Notes: generated from the sequence alone by a model not told the origin. Positions 37,178 to 47,295 are shown, counted from the first letter of the stretch. The stretch is DNA of 64,000 nucleotides from Candidatus Thiodiazotropha sp. LNASS1 (GCF_964212655.1 NZ_OZ156465.1:4402001-4466000), one strand, 5' to 3'. A program made the numbers and translations.

Positions 37178-37819
37178 ATGTTATCAATAGGTTACAAGAA
37201 AATACTGGGTTTTCTCTGGGTTCTTTCAACAATCATACTGGCGGCATGCTCAAGCCCACCCGAGATGACATCTCCAGAAAATCAGGTTCCCACCACTGTC
37301 GCTGGGCCGGATTCACCGCTTTACGTGATCGGACCCGGAGACACGCTCAATGTCTTCGTGTGGGGAGACAGCGAGCTCTCAACTCAGGTGGTGGTCCGTC
37401 CGGATGGTATGATCACTACACCCCTGGTGGAGGATCTGCCTGCGAGTGGAAAAACGCCGACTGAATTGGCCAGAACCCTTGAAGCCAAACTTTCCAAATT
37501 CGTGAAATCACCCAAAGTGACGGTCAGCGTGACAGAGTTTGTGGGTCGGTATACTGAACAGGTACGTGTCGTCGGCCAGGCTTCTCAACCGCAGTCGATC
37601 AACTACAGGGATGGAATGACCTTGCTCGATGTCATTATCGCTGTGGGCGGTTTGACTGATTTCGCAGCGGGTAACAAAGCAAAGGTGGTCAGGAAGGTAA
37701 ACGGAAAAACAACAGAGTATCGAGTCCGCCTTGACGATTTGATCAGAGATGGGGATATATCTGCTAATGTTAAAATGATGCCTGGCGATGTACTGATCAT
37801 CCCGGAAACATGGTTTTAA
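37178..37819 (+). CDS. Polysaccharide export lipoprotein, exosortase-associated (Wza/EpsD-like)
   Basis: The lipoprotein has lipobox LAAC. A Poly_export domain (YVIGPGDTLNVFVWGDSELSTQVVVRPDG) and an SLBB domain (VRVVGQASQPQSINYRDGMTLLDVIIAVGG) follow, and it ends MPGDVLIIPETWF. It should form or line the outer-membrane or periplasmic part of the export path. I chose the ATG at 37178 (CAGGAAAG upstream, 213 aa) over the upstream ATG at 37112, which overlaps prsT and precedes a non-signal stretch. Confidence 0.9.
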   Translation: MLSIGYKKILGFLWVLSTIILAACSSPPEMTSPENQVPTTVAGPDSPLYVIGPGDTLNVFVWGDSELSTQVVVRPDGMITTPLVEDLPASGKTPTELARTLEAKLSKFVKSPKVTVSVTEFVGRYTEQVRVVGQASQPQSINYRDGMTLLDVIIAVGGLTDFAAGNKAKVVRKVNGKTTEYRVRLDDLIRDGDISANVKMMPGDVLIIPETWF

Positions 37820-37848
37820 TACCCATCAATCACAGGAAAGCGGTTTAG

Positions 37849-38793
37849 ATGAGCAGCATTGAGAAAGCCATTGAGCGTTTAGCAAAAACCAAATCGAATA
37901 AAGGTAATGCGAACGAATCAGCCAAGACAACGGATGTTACAAATCGTGATAAAACGATTGAAAAAGCCAAGCCGGTACTGGAGCAAACAGCGTCTGTCAC
38001 ACCTGCTGTGGGTGGACAGCAATCTGCCGAACCCACTATTCCTGTCAGCAGGGAGCCTGTCGCGAGAAGCAGTGCCAAGAAGATTCATCTGGACTACGAA
38101 TCACTGTCTCGAGTGGGTTATATCGTACCCCATTCCGGCAATAAGCAACTCTCTGAAGAGTATCGAATTATAAAACGCCCGGTTATTATGAACGCCCTGG
38201 GTAAGGGTGCGGCGCCGATAGAGCATGGCAATCTGATATCCATTTCCAGTTCACTGCCATCGGAAGGCAAAACATTTACCGCAATGAATCTTGCCTTGAG
38301 TATATCTACGGAACTCGATTCGACCGTGCTCCTGATTGATGGTGATGTATTGCGCTGCTCCTTGAGTACGCTGCTTGGTATCGAAAAGGAAAAGGGACTT
38401 ATCGATCTGCTTGAAGATAAAAGCTGTACCGTTGGTGATGTCATACTCGAAACACAAATCCCAAGGCTAAAAGTAATCTCTGCCGGAAAACGCTCGGAAA
38501 AGTCGACGGAACTACTCGCCAGCAAAGAGATGGAGGAGTTCCTGAATGAAGTGGCTGTAAGGTATCATGACCGGATCATCATTTTCGACTCTCCTCCCAT
38601 GCTATCAACCAGTGAATCAATCGTACTAAACCAGCACATGGGGCAGGTCCTGGTGGTGGTGGAAGCTGGAGGGACGCCTGTTGAAGCGATCAAGGATACG
38701 CTGAGCCGTCTGGACAGCGACAAGGCAATCGGTTTGGTACTTAACAAGAGTCGGGAAGTCAAAGGCGACAATTACTACGGTACCTATTATTAA
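37849..38793 (+). CDS. Exosortase-associated tyrosine autokinase (BY-kinase domain protein)
   Basis: The 314-aa BY-kinase cytoplasmic domain protein has Walker A (SSSLPSEGKTF), Walker A' (VLLIDGDVLR) and Walker B (IIIFDSPPML) motifs. A tyrosine-rich tail (NYYGTYY) serves as the autophosphorylation cluster. It lacks a membrane domain, so it needs a separate Wzz-type partner, which usually sits directly upstream but is missing here. The N-terminal 90 residues are a low-complexity linker. Family members control polymer length and export. Confidence 0.9.
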   Translation: MSSIEKAIERLAKTKSNKGNANESAKTTDVTNRDKTIEKAKPVLEQTASVTPAVGGQQSAEPTIPVSREPVARSSAKKIHLDYESLSRVGYIVPHSGNKQLSEEYRIIKRPVIMNALGKGAAPIEHGNLISISSSLPSEGKTFTAMNLALSISTELDSTVLLIDGDVLRCSLSTLLGIEKEKGLIDLLEDKSCTVGDVILETQIPRLKVISAGKRSEKSTELLASKEMEEFLNEVAVRYHDRIIIFDSPPMLSTSESIVLNQHMGQVLVVVEAGGTPVEAIKDTLSRLDSDKAIGLVLNKSREVKGDNYYGTYY

Positions 38794-38883
38794 GAACTAA
38801 TCCGAATCGATAACATCCGTTTGTTATATCCCTTCTTCTGACTGTTCTCTGCAATTACCGGGGGCGACTGTTTACCGCCAGTA

Positions 38884-38933
38884 ACTCTCGTGCACCCATT
38901 CTCGATAGCAGCTGAATGGGATCAAACGAGAGT
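38884..38933. other. Two-stage hairpin in a 507-bp gene-free gap
   Basis: ACTCTCGT (38884-38891) pairs with ACGAGAGT (38926-38933), and inside CCCATTC (38895-38901) pairs with GAATGGG (38914-38920). There is no U-run, so it is not a classical terminator. The gap 38794-39300 otherwise shows no gene, tRNA or recognisable element. Confidence 0.4.
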
Positions 38934-39300
38934 GAGTTGCCTGATTCTCACCGGAAATTACTGTTCAGCCCCTGTTTCGGCATCCAAAGCTATTATCTGA
39001 TTGGCTAAAATGTGAAAATATTCCCAAAACACATATTCTCTATCCCACCAGTATTTACCCGGTTTTGTTACATGAGGGAAACGTAGAATAGCTGTAATCA
39101 GTCATTTCAAGCATATCTAACATTCTGTTATTAAAGGAAATATAGTATTTATTCTGTGGCTGTTTTCTGCTTCAGGGGAATCCGGGGCAGGCAGGAATCG
39201 TGACATTTGTCTAATCTTGTGAATCAAGGCATTAGTCTGGATAATGATGCGCGCTCGACAAAGTGCTAATACGACCTAAATTTGGCTGAGTAGAAAAACG

Positions 39301-40398
39301 ATGAAAATAGGCCTATTGAAAGAAACAGCGGTGGGGGAAAGGCGTGTCGCTCTTTCACCGGAAATCGTCAAGAAACTGACTAATAAAGGTTTTACCATCA
39401 AGGTTTCCGCCGGCGCCGGCGAAAACGCCGATTATACTGATGAACATTATCGGGACGCAGGCGCTGAGATAGTCGCTCCCGAAGACGCATTGAATGCCGA
39501 CATCCTGGTACGTGTGCGTAAGCCTTCGGCGAGCGAGGCCGCTGAACTCCCCAAGGGATCGATATTGATCGCTCATATTGAATCCTGCGAACTCGATGAA
39601 ACGCTGAATACGATTCTGGAGAAAGAGATCGTCTATCTTGCGATGGAGAGAGTTCCCAGAATATCCAGAGCACAAGCTATGGATGCCCTCTCTTCGCAAA
39701 GCAATATCGCTGGTTATCGCGCAGTAATTGAAGCCGCACTCCACTACGGACGTTTTCTGCCATTGATGATGACCTCGGCAGGATCGGCAAAGCCGGCCAG
39801 ATTGGTGGTATTGGGTGCCGGTGTCGCAGGCCTGCAGGCGATTGCAACCGCCAGACGACTGGGGGCCGATGTGCTCGCCTATGACGTACGTCCGGAAACC
39901 AAGGAGCAGATCGAATCCCTGGGAGCCAAGGCCATCGAACTCGATATCGGCGAGAGTGGCTCCGGTGAGGGCGGCTATGCCAAAGAGTTATCGGAAGAGG
40001 CCAAGGCGAAGCAGCAGCAAGCCCTTGCTGATGAATTGAGCAAGGCGCATATCATAATCACCACCGCTTTAATTCCCTGCCGTCCTGCACCCGTATTGGT
40101 TACCGAGGAGGTGATCAAGAATATGCGTGACGGATCGGTGGTGATCGATCTGGCAGCGGCGACAGGTGGTAATTGTCCCTTGACCGAGGCCGACAAGGTG
40201 GTTGTAAAGCATGGTGTGACGATTGTCGGTCATACCAATTACCCCTCAATGGTGGCTTCTGATGCGAGTGCCTTCTTTGGTGGAAATATCATGAATCTGC
40301 TCAATATCATGGTGGAGAAGGGTGAAGGCGGCCTGGAGCTGAAGGATCTTGAGGAAGATGAGATCACCAAGGCGATGCGCCTGAGATCCGAGTCTTAA
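39301..40398 (+). CDS. pntAA: NAD(P) transhydrogenase alpha subunit, part 1
   Basis: The 365-aa NAD(H)-binding domain I resembles alanine dehydrogenase ([23 protein letters not shown]). The loop [22 protein letters not shown] is the dinucleotide-binding site. It lacks the membrane helices fused to it in E. coli PntA; those are encoded by the next gene. Hydride transfer between NADH and NADP+ is coupled to proton entry. Confidence 0.96.
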   Translation: MKIGLLKETAVGERRVALSPEIVKKLTNKGFTIKVSAGAGENADYTDEHYRDAGAEIVAPEDALNADILVRVRKPSASEAAELPKGSILIAHIESCELDETLNTILEKEIVYLAMERVPRISRAQAMDALSSQSNIAGYRAVIEAALHYGRFLPLMMTSAGSAKPARLVVLGAGVAGLQAIATARRLGADVLAYDVRPETKEQIESLGAKAIELDIGESGSGEGGYAKELSEEAKAKQQQALADELSKAHIIITTALIPCRPAPVLVTEEVIKNMRDGSVVIDLAAATGGNCPLTEADKVVVKHGVTIVGHTNYPSMVASDASAFFGGNIMNLLNIMVEKGEGGLELKDLEEDEITKAMRLRSES

Positions 40399-40441
40399 GT
40401 CAGCTCCATGTCACAAAAACAACCTATACGAGAGTGATCCC

Positions 40442-40729
40442 ATGCCTGACACACTGGTTGCATTATATGTTTTCGTTCTTGCCTGCTTTATCGGTTACTG
40501 GGTGATATGGGGGGTAACCCCCTCGCTGCACACACCCTTGGTTGCGCTGACCAACGCTATTTCGGGGATCATCATCGTGGGTGCCCTGTTGGTGACCGGC
40601 CTGGAGACTGCAGGTACCGCTGCTGAGATTTTTGGCTTTGTCGCGGTATTGTTGGCTTCGATCAACGTCTTTGGTGGGTTTCTGGTGACCAACCGGATGT
40701 TGGCCATGTTCAAGAAAAAAGATAAGTGA
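40442..40729 (+). CDS. pntAB: NAD(P) transhydrogenase alpha subunit, part 2 (membrane domain)
   Basis: The 95-aa protein has three or four hydrophobic segments, with the conserved [23 protein letters not shown] and the terminal [12 protein letters not shown]. It equals the C-terminal membrane part of fused PntA. It lies 44 bp after part 1 and 11 bp before pntB. Confidence 0.96.
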   Translation: MPDTLVALYVFVLACFIGYWVIWGVTPSLHTPLVALTNAISGIIIVGALLVTGLETAGTAAEIFGFVAVLLASINVFGGFLVTNRMLAMFKKKDK

Positions 40730-40740
40730 GTGCCTGACCG

Positions 40741-42141
40741 ATGGAGATATCAGCAAATACCCAAGCGATTGCCTATCTGATTTCAGCAATCCTATTCATT
40801 CTGGCGCTTAAAGGCCTTACCCATCCGGCATCGGCACGGCGCGGAAACTATCTTGGCATGGCGGGTATGGCCATTGCCATCCTAGCCACCCTGTTCAGTC
40901 ATGAAGTGCAGTCATACGGCTTCATCCTGGTCGGCGTAATCGCCGGCGCGGTGATTGGTACGGTACTGGCTGCCCGCGTGCAGATGACCGCCATGCCGCA
41001 GTTGGTTGCGGCGCTGCATAGCTTCGTGGGTATGGCCGCGGTACTGGTGGCTATCGGCACCTATCTCAACCACGATGCCGCGGGTACCCTCAACCCGGTC
41101 ATGATGGGGGAGTTATCGGCGGGTATCATCATCGGTGCGATCACCTTCTCCGGTTCAGTGGTGGCGTTTGCAAAACTGCAGGGATTGGTAAGCGGGGCGC
41201 CGGTAAAATTCAAGGGACAGCATGCCTTGAATGCAGCTATCGCAATCACAACGGTCTTACTCGGTGTCCACTTTGGCATGACAGGGAGTATGACCTCGCT
41301 GGTATTGATCACCCTGCTGTCATTCGTACTGGGTTTTACGCTGATCATTCCCATCGGTGGAGCAGATATGCCGGTTATCATATCCATGCTTAACAGTTAT
41401 TCAGGATGGGCTGCTGCGGCAACGGGTTTTACTCTGGGTAATCTGTTGCTGATCATTGTCGGTGCCTTGGTCGGTTTTTCTGGCGCCATTCTCTCCTTCA
41501 TCATGTGCCGGGCCATGAACCGTTCCATCATCAATGTTGTGTTCGGTGGTTTTGGCAGTGAGTCGGATGGTGCGCCCAGCGCGGTGGGTGTGGCTGCCGA
41601 GAAGGGTGTCAAATCAGCCTCGGTAGAGGACGCCATCTACTGGATGGAAGATGCCAACAAGGTCATTATCGTACCGGGTTACGGTATGGCGGTGGCCCAG
41701 GCGCAGCATGCCTTGAAAGAGGTGTTGGAGCTGCTTGAAGAGCGGGATGTGACGGTAAAGTTTGCAATTCATCCAGTAGCCGGGCGTATGCCTGGACATA
41801 TGAATGTGTTGCTCGCCGAAGCGGATATTCCTTATGACCACGTCCTCGAGATGGATGAGATCAACCCGGAATTCCCCACTGCCGATGTCACGTTGGTGGT
41901 GGGCGCCAATGACGTGGTCAATCCGGCAGCCAGGTCAGACTCTTCCAGCCCGATATACGGCATGCCGATACTGGATGCGGCGAAATCGAAGCAGGTCTAT
42001 TTCCTCAAACGATCCATGAATCCCGGCTACTCAGGTGTCGACAACCTGCTGTTCTATCAGGACAACACTTCACTGATCTTCGGTGATGCCAAGGATACGA
42101 TCGAAGGTATGGTGACAGCGCTGAAGGGTGGCGGTCATTGA
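40741..42141 (+). CDS. pntB: NAD(P) transhydrogenase beta subunit
   Basis: The 466-aa subunit has an N-terminal half of about eight membrane helices forming the proton channel. The C-terminal NADP(H)-binding domain III shows VIIVPGYGMAVAQAQHA, FAIHPVAGRMPGHMNVLLAEA, GANDVVNPAA and KRSMNPGYSGVDN. Length is normal. The 326-bp gap after it holds only dispersed palindromes. Confidence 0.97.
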   Translation: MEISANTQAIAYLISAILFILALKGLTHPASARRGNYLGMAGMAIAILATLFSHEVQSYGFILVGVIAGAVIGTVLAARVQMTAMPQLVAALHSFVGMAAVLVAIGTYLNHDAAGTLNPVMMGELSAGIIIGAITFSGSVVAFAKLQGLVSGAPVKFKGQHALNAAIAITTVLLGVHFGMTGSMTSLVLITLLSFVLGFTLIIPIGGADMPVIISMLNSYSGWAAAATGFTLGNLLLIIVGALVGFSGAILSFIMCRAMNRSIINVVFGGFGSESDGAPSAVGVAAEKGVKSASVEDAIYWMEDANKVIIVPGYGMAVAQAQHALKEVLELLEERDVTVKFAIHPVAGRMPGHMNVLLAEADIPYDHVLEMDEINPEFPTADVTLVVGANDVVNPAARSDSSSPIYGMPILDAAKSKQVYFLKRSMNPGYSGVDNLLFYQDNTSLIFGDAKDTIEGMVTALKGGGH

Positions 42142-42263
42142 TCCAAAGCCTGTTAAAAGTCTACTGAATTCACTTCGAATCGGCTGCTATTTGGTGGCGC
42201 CTATCCCACCGTGCGGTGCTGGAAATCCATCATAATCTGGATGGATCCAATCCAAAGGTGTAG

Positions 42264-42281
42264 GGTGCGGCTTGCCGCACC
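42264..42281. repeat. Second copy of the GGTGCGGC-TT-GCCGCACC palindrome
   Basis: This is identical to 19566-19583, including the upstream TAGG. About 50 bp further on, near 42334-42354, a half copy of the TTCCCACGCTGG-type repeat follows, so both repeat families again occur together. Confidence 0.75.
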
Positions 42282-42467
42282 GGAACCTAACGTTTATCGT
42301 GGTATATTGATACCCAACGCAGTACTAACCAAACGCTCCAGCGTGGGAATGCAGAAACCAAGTATGATTCATATAATGTCAGGATAAAGCCCATGGCGCC
42401 TGGCCGGTGCTTTTGACGATCATTTCATCAACATATTTGCAGCATTTAACTCCTCCATAGTGTTATC

Positions 42468-45400
42468 GTGAGCGCGACTCTCAATGATTTTCCCGATCCG
42501 TTAGAGATCAGGCATTGCATGCTGCGGGATCGGCATCGCCTCTATCGACAACTTCGCGGTCTGAGGAAACGTGAAGCCAGTGGGGGGGATTATTCACAAG
42601 GGCTGATGAAGCTCTGGCACTCCATTCGGTCGTCACAGCAGTGCCTGATGCAACGCCGTGAGAATCTGCCACAAGTCACATATCCCGAGGTGTTGCCTAT
42701 CAGCCAGCGGGTTGATGAGATCAAGGCGCTGATTCAGGATCATCAGGTGGTCGTGCTGTGTGGTGAAACCGGTTCGGGTAAATCGACACAGCTGCCCAAA
42801 ATCTGTCTCGACATCGGTCTTGGCCTGTCGGGATATATCGGTCACACACAGCCGCGCAGGGTCGCCGCCAGGACATTGGCAACACGAGTGGCGAGTGAAC
42901 TGGGCTCCACCACTGGTCAAGCGGTGGGCTACAAGGTGCGTTTCAACGATCGTGTTGGTCCCCATAGCTATATCAAACTGATGACGGATGGGATACTGCT
43001 CGCTGAAATCCAGCAGGACCCCTATCTCAATCAATACGATACTTTGATTATCGATGAAGCCCATGAACGCAGTCTGAATATCGACTTCCTGCTGGGCTAT
43101 CTGAAACAGCTGTGTATCAGGCGTTCCGATCTCAAACTGATCATCACCTCGGCGACCATAGATCCTCAGAGATTCTCCGAATATTTCCATAATGCACCCA
43201 TCGTAGAGGTATCGGGTCGCGCATATCCGGTGGAGGTGCGTTACCGACCGCCGGTTGAGGGGGGGGAGAACGAACGCGACGACCCGCTACAGCAGGCCAT
43301 CGTGGATGCAGTGGATGAGCTGTCGCTGATCGACCGGGGCGATATATTGATCTTTTTGAGTGGTGAGCGGGAGATACGCGAGACAGCAGAGACCTTGCGC
43401 AAACACAGACTTCCCGCCACCGAAGTTCTGCCGCTCTATGCGCGACTCAGCATTGAGGATCAGAACCGGGTGTTCAAGCCCCATACGAGCCGGCGTATCG
43501 TATTGGCCACCAATGTGGCTGAAACCTCACTGACGGTACCGGGCATACGTTATGTTATCGATACCGGCTATGCGCGCATCAGTCGCTATAGTCATCGCAG
43601 CAAGGTGCAACGCCTGCCTGTGGAATGCATAGCCCAAGCTTCGGCGGATCAGCGCAAAGGCCGCTGCGGCCGTCTCGCCGCCGGGGTCTGCATCCGCCTC
43701 TTCACTGAAGAGGATTTCCAGGCCCGTCGTCTCTTTACCGAAGCGGAAATACAGCGTACCAATCTGGCCTCCGTCATCCTGCAGATGAAACTGCTTGGAT
43801 TGGGTGAGATCAGTGACTTCCCCTTTATCGATCCCCCCGATCATCGTCTCATCAAGGACGGCTACCGGATACTGGAAGAGATCGGCGCGGTCGCCGGCGA
43901 TCGCAGAATAACCCGTCTTGGCCAGCAGCTCGCCCGGCTGCCTGTGGATCCGCGTATCGGCAGGATGCTCCTCTCTGCGGCTCATAGTCACTGTCTGAAA
44001 GAGGTAATGGTGATTGCAGCCGCACTGAGTGTGCAGGATCCGCGGGAACGTCCGGTGGATAAGCAGCAGTTGGCGGATGAGGCCCATGCGAGATTTCGTC
44101 ATGAGCAGTCTGATTTCCTGAGTTACCTCTCACTCTGGGAGGAGGTCGAGACGCAGAGAAAACATCTATCGAAAAACAAATTTCACCGCTGGTGCAAGCG
44201 GCTTTTTCTCTCCTGGAACAGGGTTCAGGAGTGGCATGACATACACCAACAATTGCGTGGACAACTGCATGAAATGGGGCTGCGTGAAAATAGTGCCGAG
44301 GCGGGCTATGAGGAGATCCATCGGGCCCTATTGAGTGGTCTTTTGAGTCATATCGGTTTAAAGAGCAACAGCCATGATTATCTGGGAGCGCGGAATACAC
44401 GCTTTTTCATCCATCCCGGCTCCGCTCTCTATAAAAAGCAGCCGAAGTGGGTCATGGCGGCCGAGTTGGTGGAGACCAGCAAACTCTATGCGCGAACCTT
44501 GGCGGTGATTCAGCCTGAATGGGTTGAGAAAGCGGCGGGACACCTGGTGAAACGCAGCTACTCTGAGCCCCATTGGGAGAAAAAACGCGGCCAGGTTGCC
44601 GGCTATGTGAAAGTCGCCCTGTTCGGCATTACCCTGATTCCGCGCCGTAAGATCAATTTCTCACCCATCGATCCGGTGGTCGCCAGGGATATTTTCATCC
44701 GCTCGGCGTTGGTGGACGGGGACTTTTACACTCGAGCGCCGTTCTGGCGTCACAATCAGACGTTGATCGAGGCCATTCATGACCAGGAAGCCAAATCGAG
44801 ACGGCGGGATATTCTGGTGGATGAGGAACGTATCTACAGTTTCTACGATCAGCGGATACCCGAGGGCATTTCAACCACACCCGGATTCGAAAAATGGTTG
44901 CGACAGCAGTCCAAGCAGCAGTCGAAACGCTTATATATGGATGAGTCCGACCTGATGAGGGACGGTTCGCAACGGATCTCCAGTGAGCAGTTTCCCGATC
45001 ATCTCGATATCAATGGTATGCGACTGCCCCTGGAGTACCAGTTCGATCCCGGGAGTGCACAGGATGGCCTTACGCTGATTGTTCCACAGGATGTACTGAA
45101 TCAGATCACCGAGGCGCGTCTGCAGTGGCTGGTGCCCGGATTGCTGAGAGAACGTGTGATTTCTCTGATCCGCGGATTACCTAAATCTCTAAGGCGTTCA
45201 TTCGTACCTGTTCCCGAATATGCCGACGCCTGTCTTGCCGATCTGCCGGACAGTGACAGGCCCCTGATACAGGTACTGGGAGAGCGATTGAAACAGCTCA
45301 GCGGAGTCCATATCCCCGAAGATGCATGGACTGAGGAGGATATTCCCGTTCACTTGCGCATGCGGGTGCGGGTTGTCGATCGGGGTGGGTCCACTTTGGA

Positions 45401-46379
45401 GCAGGGGCGGGATCTGGCAGGTATGAAGCGGCGGCATGCGGGGCAGACGCAGGCGCAGCACCGGCACCTCAACTCCCCCGGTTTTGAACGCAACGGTCTG
45501 AAGGATTGGGATTTCGACAGGCTGCCGAAACAGTTGGGAATAGAACAGGGAGGAATCACACTCCAGGGCTATCCTGCCCTGGTGGATGAAGGGGAGAGCG
45601 TAGCGATTCGTCTGCTCGATGCCGAGAGCAGCGCCTTGCGTTCCCACAAGGAGGGGGTGAGACGGCTGATAATGTTGAAAATGCCCAAGGAGATGAGGTA
45701 TCTGCGTAAAAACCTCGACCAGCTCGACCGGATGCGCCTGCTTTACGCCAAGGTGCCTGCGGTGGAGAAAGATCGGGAAGACGGAGAGCATCGGGATCTT
45801 GAAGATGAATTGGTATCGTTCATCGTCGATCGCACATTTCTCAACCAACTCCCGGAGATTCGCGATGGTAAGCGCTTTGAAGAGCGGCTGAGCAGCAGGC
45901 GGGGAAGACTGATGCAGCAGGCGAACAGCAGTTGTCAACAACTGCTGGAGATACTGGAACTGAGCCATCAAACCAGAAAAGCGATAAGCGCAATCACCCA
46001 GGTCAACTGGATGAGCTCTGCAATGGATATGCGGCATCAGCTGGAGCGTCTCGTCTATCGTGGTTTTCTGCAACATGTGCCGGATGAACGGCTCAGCGAC
46101 TACCCCAGATACCTTCAGGGTATTTCGAAACGGGTCGACAAACTGACCCATGCCGCGGCACGAGACCGGCAGCGTATGCATGAAATGGCGGAACTGCAAC
46201 AGCGATGGGAGCAGTGGGATCAGCAATGCAGGCAGCGTGGACGGGTTGACGATCGCATCGAGGAGATCCGCTGGGGATTGGAGGAGTTGCGCATTTCCCT
46301 GTTCGCCCAGGATCTGGGAACCGCCTATCCCATCTCGGTCAAACGCCTACTGAAGCGTATCAAAGAGATGGGACTCTAA
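42468..46379 (+). CDS. hrpA: ATP-dependent RNA helicase HrpA
   Basis: This large DEAH-box helicase acts in mRNA processing and rescue of stalled ribosomes in enterobacteria. Walker A GETGSGKST is at 99-107 and DEAH at 196-199. SATID, VLATNVAETSLTVPGIRYVID and QRKGRCGR follow. The HA2, OB-fold and the DUF3418 C-terminal domain specific to HrpA complete the 1303 aa. The start is GTG. Confidence 0.97.
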   Translation: MSATLNDFPDPLEIRHCMLRDRHRLYRQLRGLRKREASGGDYSQGLMKLWHSIRSSQQCLMQRRENLPQVTYPEVLPISQRVDEIKALIQDHQVVVLCGETGSGKSTQLPKICLDIGLGLSGYIGHTQPRRVAARTLATRVASELGSTTGQAVGYKVRFNDRVGPHSYIKLMTDGILLAEIQQDPYLNQYDTLIIDEAHERSLNIDFLLGYLKQLCIRRSDLKLIITSATIDPQRFSEYFHNAPIVEVSGRAYPVEVRYRPPVEGGENERDDPLQQAIVDAVDELSLIDRGDILIFLSGEREIRETAETLRKHRLPATEVLPLYARLSIEDQNRVFKPHTSRRIVLATNVAETSLTVPGIRYVIDTGYARISRYSHRSKVQRLPVECIAQASADQRKGRCGRLAAGVCIRLFTEEDFQARRLFTEAEIQRTNLASVILQMKLLGLGEISDFPFIDPPDHRLIKDGYRILEEIGAVAGDRRITRLGQQLARLPVDPRIGRMLLSAAHSHCLKEVMVIAAALSVQDPRERPVDKQQLADEAHARFRHEQSDFLSYLSLWEEVETQRKHLSKNKFHRWCKRLFLSWNRVQEWHDIHQQLRGQLHEMGLRENSAEAGYEEIHRALLSGLLSHIGLKSNSHDYLGARNTRFFIHPGSALYKKQPKWVMAAELVETSKLYARTLAVIQPEWVEKAAGHLVKRSYSEPHWEKKRGQVAGYVKVALFGITLIPRRKINFSPIDPVVARDIFIRSALVDGDFYTRAPFWRHNQTLIEAIHDQEAKSRRRDILVDEERIYSFYDQRIPEGISTTPGFEKWLRQQSKQQSKRLYMDESDLMRDGSQRISSEQFPDHLDINGMRLPLEYQFDPGSAQDGLTLIVPQDVLNQITEARLQWLVPGLLRERVISLIRGLPKSLRRSFVPVPEYADACLADLPDSDRPLIQVLGERLKQLSGVHIPEDAWTEEDIPVHLRMRVRVVDRGGSTLEQGRDLAGMKRRHAGQTQAQHRHLNSPGFERNGLKDWDFDRLPKQLGIEQGGITLQGYPALVDEGESVAIRLLDAESSALRSHKEGVRRLIMLKMPKEMRYLRKNLDQLDRMRLLYAKVPAVEKDREDGEHRDLEDELVSFIVDRTFLNQLPEIRDGKRFEERLSSRRGRLMQQANSSCQQLLEILELSHQTRKAISAITQVNWMSSAMDMRHQLERLVYRGFLQHVPDERLSDYPRYLQGISKRVDKLTHAAARDRQRMHEMAELQQRWEQWDQQCRQRGRVDDRIEEIRWGLEELRISLFAQDLGTAYPISVKRLLKRIKEMGL

Positions 46380-46430
46380 TCCCAGCCCCATCATATCGAT
46401 TCCAGGTCAAATATTCCTATCGACTCTCCA

Positions 46431-46464
46431 CTGTCATCAGACTGTCATGGAACGCTGTTAGAGT
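46431..46464 (+). promoter_or_regulatory. Consensus Pho box and -10 element
   Basis: CTGTCAT (46431-46437) is repeated exactly 11 bp later (46442-46448), the spacing and sequence of the PhoB-binding consensus. A -10-like TAGAGT at 46459-46464 follows 10 bp after it, as in PhoB-activated promoters that lack a -35. It points to plus-strand transcription starting near 46471. Confidence 0.75.
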
Positions 46465-46470
46465 TAGCTG

Positions 46471-46606
46471 CGTTGGAATGGTTTTAGAGAATGCCTATAC
46501 CGGTTAACTGAATAGAGGCGGACTCAGTGTGGAATCGTTCCGTTTTTCCAGTCTACAGCCTCAATGATAGAGGCCTTCAAGGTGGGTGTTCACCCACCTT
46601 TTTTTC
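46471..46606 (+). ncRNA. Candidate PhoB-controlled small RNA
   Basis: Between the Pho-box promoter and a strong terminator lie about 135 nt with no credible open frame; the longest is a 9-codon frame at 46479 without a ribosome site. The RNA can form an inner hairpin (GGAA/TTCC inside GGACT/AGTCT, about 46519-46554), a second one (GCCTC 46558-46562 with GAGGC 46570-46574) and the terminator. The next gene, ychJ-like, starts 200 bp after the terminator. No known RNA family was recognised. Confidence 0.55.
46580..46606 (+). terminator. Rho-independent terminator of the candidate small RNA
   Basis: AGGTGGGTG (46580-46588) pairs perfectly with CACCCACCT (46591-46599) around TT, followed by an uninterrupted T-run. 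It lies 200 bp after the end of hrpA. Confidence 0.9.
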
Positions 46607-46806
46607 GTTCTGAAGAGAGGGCACCAGGCCCTGATCACTCGCTTGCCGTAACGCTACGTCGGTGCCCAAAGCAGGAGCCGTTAATCGCCAAGACCGTCGT
46701 GGCGGGAGATCATGGCTCAAATCACAGGCGAAGCCATCATCCCCTTGGTGTTAAACAGGCGCTATGTTATTGTTCCCACTTAATAAATATTCATGCGGAG
46801 GAGACC

Positions 46807-47295
46807 ATGGCTGGATGTTACTGTGGATCTGGTGTCGCTTATGAGAACTGTTGCGGACCAATCCATGAGGATGCTGCAAAGGCGGATACAGCCGAGAAAC
46901 TGATGCGTGCACGTTACAGTGCGTTTGGCGCCAGAAAGGCGGAGTTCCTACATCAATCCCTGCACCCGGATCATCGTCATGATCACGATATTGAAGCCAC
47001 ACGGCGATGGGCGGAAAATGCCGAGTGGCTGGGCCTGCAGATTATGGATGTTCAAGGTGGAGGAGAGGCCGACGAAGAGGCTAGTGTGGAGTTTGTCGCC
47101 ACCTATAAAGAGGGGGGGATGGTCAGGCCGCATCATGAAATCAGCCGTTTTCTCAAACAGGACGGCGTTTGGTATTTTGTTGATGGTCAGCTTGTGGCGC
47201 CGAAAACCGAGAAACGCCACCAGCCGAAGGTCGGCCGGAATGATCCATGCCCCTGCGGCAGCGGCAAGAAATATAAAAAATGTTGCGGCGCATGA
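46807..47295 (+). CDS. YchJ-family protein with SEC-C zinc motifs
   Basis: The 162-aa protein has SEC-C type metal motifs at both ends ([14 protein letters not shown] at 4-17 and [17 protein letters not shown] at the C-terminus). Between them is the YchJ NTF2-like domain ([18 protein letters not shown]). Function is unknown, though the C-terminal motif resembles the SecB-binding tail of SecA. The frame is open to 46564, but the ATG at 46807 with GGAGGAG directly upstream and CYCGSG at its start is clearly the real one. Confidence 0.92.
   Translation: MAGCYCGSGVAYENCCGPIHEDAAKADTAEKLMRARYSAFGARKAEFLHQSLHPDHRHDHDIEATRRWAENAEWLGLQIMDVQGGGEADEEASVEFVATYKEGGMVRPHHEISRFLKQDGVWYFVDGQLVAPKTEKRHQPKVGRNDPCPCGSGKKYKKCCGA

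Noticed and set aside
46564-46806. An 81-codon N-terminal extension of the YchJ-like protein
   Set aside because: The extension runs through the terminator hairpin, and a strong ribosome site and the family start are at 46807.
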